From Chloroflexota bacterium (GTDB taxonomy: Bacteria > Chloroflexota > Anaerolineae > Promineifilales > Promineifilaceae), in NCBI GenBank assembly GCA_022616275.1, contig JAKEFB010000182.1, positions 101,592 to 165,591 on the forward strand: 64,000 nucleotides of DNA, given 5' to 3'. Shown here piece by piece: positions 62,215 to 64,000 of this stretch; the stretch's first letter is position 1, and each line of letters opens with the position of its first letter. A program made the translations under genes and the position numbers. The notes beneath the pieces were generated by a model that worked only from the letters and a program-made list of their open reading frames with translations, was not told the DNA's origin and did not search any database.

Positions 62215-63639
62215 CTAACCTGCATCTTCCTCTGGAGGCTTCTCAGTTGAAAGACCGGAACTCTCATCTACCCTTTGGTGACGTGCTTTTTGTCCTCCTA
62301 AAAAGTTATCAAGCGACTTCTGCTTCTTTTCTGCATCAAACATAACTATGTTCTCAAAATTTCTGGCCCGTTTTAATTGTTCATCGGTAACTTTTGTGTC
62401 ATCTGCCAAAATGGCTTTGAATAGGTCGGCATCTTGTAAGTTAGCATTACGCAAGTCGGCGCCAAACAAATGTGCTTGACTTAGGTCAGCATATTGCAAG
62501 TCAGCGTCTCGCAGGTCCGAATAGGACAAGATAGTGGGCAATATTACATAATTATCATTATTTTCTTTACGTCCAATTACGTTCAATCGCACTCCACGCA
62601 TTTGTGCGTTGCGCAAATCAGCATTGAACAAACTGGACCCGTTTAGTCCTGCCCATCGTAAATCAGCCTTATACAGATTAGTTTTGTCTAAATTAACTCC
62701 GTATAAAATAAGTCCAGAAAGGTTCGCATAACTCAAATCAGCTCCCTCAAGAGCTATAATCGGATTCTCACGATCAAAACCATCCTTTCCCCGCTCGATT
62801 AGTTGAGTTTCATATAAAAATCGAAGTACTTGACCTTTTCGGTTTCCATCCAGATTTTGTAAAACCCCTAAAGTTCGAGCACGAGCAATGATTCGCACTT
62901 CACTATTCGATGAAGAATGCCGCAATCCACCAGTAAGAAGAAGGTCCGTCATCTTATCAAGATAAGCGTCTAGAGTAGCCTGTTGCTGTTTTTCATTCGC
63001 TATTCTTTTTTCCGTTTCCTTCTCCGTTCTATTCAACCACCAGGCACCTATAGCGAGCACAAATGGAACGATAAGCAATTCCAACCAATCCCAGAGAGTT
63101 TTCGCACGCGGCCCATACATTTCTTCGTCATAAGCACCAAATCCAGTCCACCGGGGCGAAATATCAGCCCAAATCGCCCAATATATAATCAGTCCCACTA
63201 ACCCTAAAATGACAACGAACAAGCACGGCCGCCAATATCTGTTCCAAACTTTTTGGGTAAGGTGGATCATTAGTATCAGGCTATCCTTTAGCACAGTTTT
63301 TTTTCGGTGCTGGTGAAGATTTAGCTGCTCAAGCAAGTCCCTTAATTCTTCTGTAATTTCTGGGGGGGGATCCCCTTCTAGCCCTAGTGCAATTAAACGT
63401 TCGGCTTCACGAAGTTCACCACATTCAAATGCTAATGAAGCCGCACTACGATAAAGTACAGATCGGGATGGTTCAGCGTCTAATTCATCTCTAAGAAGAT
63501 TGGCAGCCTGAGTTTCAAGACTAAAGGCTTGCCTGAACAATTGTTCTGCTCTCGTTTCGTCCCCTACAGACCTGGCAATAGAAGCCTGCTCAGCAAAAAG
63601 CATGGCTTGATGATGCAACTTACCGCTAGAAGAACTCAT
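62215..63639 (-). CDS. TPR-like + two-helix membrane + pentapeptide-repeat protein
   Basis: 474 residues. The N-terminal 105 are TPR-like helices (LHHQAMLFAEQASIARSVGD, AEQLFRQAFSLETQAANLL, ECGELREAERLIALGLEGD). Two membrane helices follow (CLFVVILGLVGLIIYWAIWA and LWDWLELLIVPFVLAIGAWW), then a coiled coil (NRTEKETEKRIANEKQQQAT). Pentapeptide repeats run from about 295 (ADLSYANLSGL, ADLRWAGLNGSS, ADLQYADLSQAHLFGADLRN), interrupted by a 20-residue insert. The C-terminus is charged. It overlaps the upstream small gene by four bases (ATGA). Low GC. The layout suggests a membrane-tethered scaffold of a conflict system; inference only. Confidence 0.75.
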   Translation of the reverse strand: MSSSSGKLHHQAMLFAEQASIARSVGDETRAEQLFRQAFSLETQAANLLRDELDAEPSRSVLYRSAASLAFECGELREAERLIALGLEGDPPPEITEELRDLLEQLNLHQHRKKTVLKDSLILMIHLTQKVWNRYWRPCLFVVILGLVGLIIYWAIWADISPRWTGFGAYDEEMYGPRAKTLWDWLELLIVPFVLAIGAWWLNRTEKETEKRIANEKQQQATLDAYLDKMTDLLLTGGLRHSSSNSEVRIIARARTLGVLQNLDGNRKGQVLRFLYETQLIERGKDGFDRENPIIALEGADLSYANLSGLILYGVNLDKTNLYKADLRWAGLNGSSLFNADLRNAQMRGVRLNVIGRKENNDNYVILPTILSYSDLRDADLQYADLSQAHLFGADLRNANLQDADLFKAILADDTKVTDEQLKRARNFENIVMFDAEKKQKSLDNFLGGQKARHQRVDESSGLSTEKPPEEDAG

Positions 63640-63905
63640 TTCTTTTTCTCAGTGAATTTCGAGACGAGTTGACCGAATTCTACAACGATTATATATGCTG
63701 GCAGGCCAAGCTGGTCTGATTGTTCTGTTTGTCTGAATTTTTCTCGTACGCGTCTGAGAATAGACCGATTGTCACCCTCATAAATTCCTGATACCTCAAG
63801 ACGTACTGCTCCATTGAATGGTATGTCTACATCACAAGGTGTTTCTCTGGCTCCAAGCCAATAATCAAAGCCAGTATTCGTCCAAGATCTACTGATAACT
63901 GTCAT
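63636..63905 (-). CDS. Small unknown protein coupled to the TPR-pentapeptide gene
   Basis: 89 residues, soluble, predicted mixed alpha/beta (GFDYWLGARETPCDVDIPFN, AVRLEVSGIYEGDNRSILRR, LPAYIIVVEFGQLV). I recognise no family. Translation is coupled to the downstream gene by a four-base overlap, so the two probably act together. The ATG at 63905 lies directly against a tandem repeat (63907 onward), which supplies GATGTCTTGATGG in the ribosome-site position. Confidence 0.65.
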   Translation of the reverse strand: MTVISRSWTNTGFDYWLGARETPCDVDIPFNGAVRLEVSGIYEGDNRSILRRVREKFRQTEQSDQLGLPAYIIVVEFGQLVSKFTEKKK

Positions 63906-63906
63906 C

Positions 63907-63994
63907 CATCAAGACATCGTTTCGCGATTAACAGCGAAACCATCAAGACATCGTTTCGCACCTTAACAACCGAACCATCAAGACATCGTTTCGC
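63907..63994. repeat. Tandem repeat, period 34-35 bp, at the window edge
   Basis: CATCAAGACATCGTTTCGC occurs exactly three times (63907, 63941, 63976). The 15-16 base intervals are similar to each other (GATTAACAGCGAAAC and ACCTTAACAACCGAAC). GTTTCGC-GATTAACA-GCGAAAC (63919-63940) is also an inverted repeat. The array may continue beyond the window. Confidence 0.8.
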
Positions 63995-64000
63995 CTTGGA

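Noticed and set aside
63907-63994. CRISPR array
   Set aside because: The repeat is only 19 bp, the intervals are 15-16 bp and similar to each other, and no cas gene is visible. A tandem repeat fits better, though the array is cut by the window edge.

Overview
The window looks like a piece of chromosome from a GC-rich member of the Chloroflexota (Anaerolineae-like is my best guess). The reasons are family-level and inferential: many very large GT-C membrane glycosyltransferases with an extra C-terminal beta-rich domain, short simple-word repeats between genes, a PolX/LigA cluster, an S8-protease toxin cassette and effector-associated (EAD-type) domains. No rRNA or tRNA gene was recognised, so the taxonomy cannot be fixed from this sequence.

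Region 1 (1-22.7 kb) is an envelope glycan locus. It holds about seven polytopic glycosyltransferases or YfhO-type proteins, a GT2 enzyme, a methyltransferase, an SDR epimerase, a PLP sugar aminotransferase, a flippase-like UPF0104/AglD protein and one secreted DUF11 protein. Together they could make, modify and transfer lipid-linked sugars to a surface polymer or glycoprotein. Two gene pairs (16420-11886 and 21633-18042, minus strand) have the same order of paralogues and look like a duplicated unit.

Region 2 (22.7-45 kb) is mostly core metabolism and transport: a beta-carbonic anhydrase, a response regulator coupled to moeA, an ASKHA-like protein, and a minus-strand gene run polX / cNMP-PP2C phosphatase / SH3b / Ig-like zinc-ribbon protein / ligA that ends in a good intrinsic terminator. 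It also has a dipeptide-type ABC importer (binding protein plus two permeases, no ATPase nearby) whose binding protein appears circularly permuted. Further on are small membrane proteins, a truncated AAA ATPase, a CPA2 antiporter with UspA domains, a SulP-STAS-rhodanese fusion, a frameshifted gene of unknown family and an F420-dependent-reductase-like dehydrogenase.

Region 3 (45-64 kb) is accessory DNA. Parts have clearly lower GC (46.6-49.1 kb and 59.8-63.9 kb), and there are gene remnants and dispersed repeats. It carries a pentapeptide-TIR-EAD protein, a HEPN-like protein, a DUF4760-like protein, a GNAT, a lipoprotein esterase, a Ser/Thr kinase and a TPR-TM-pentapeptide operon. Its centrepiece is a five-gene plus-strand cassette (51.7-59.4 kb). 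That cassette ends in a 1685-residue protein with a subtilisin domain, a pretoxin-like hydrophobic segment and a C-terminal PD-(D/E)XK-like nuclease motif. It is preceded by four small unknown proteins, two of which share an acidic/aromatic N-terminal leader. Direct copies of a palindromic repeat flank the cassette, and also the neighbouring esterase gene. This is the best candidate here for an undescribed system: a protease-processed polymorphic toxin with its own accessory or export proteins.
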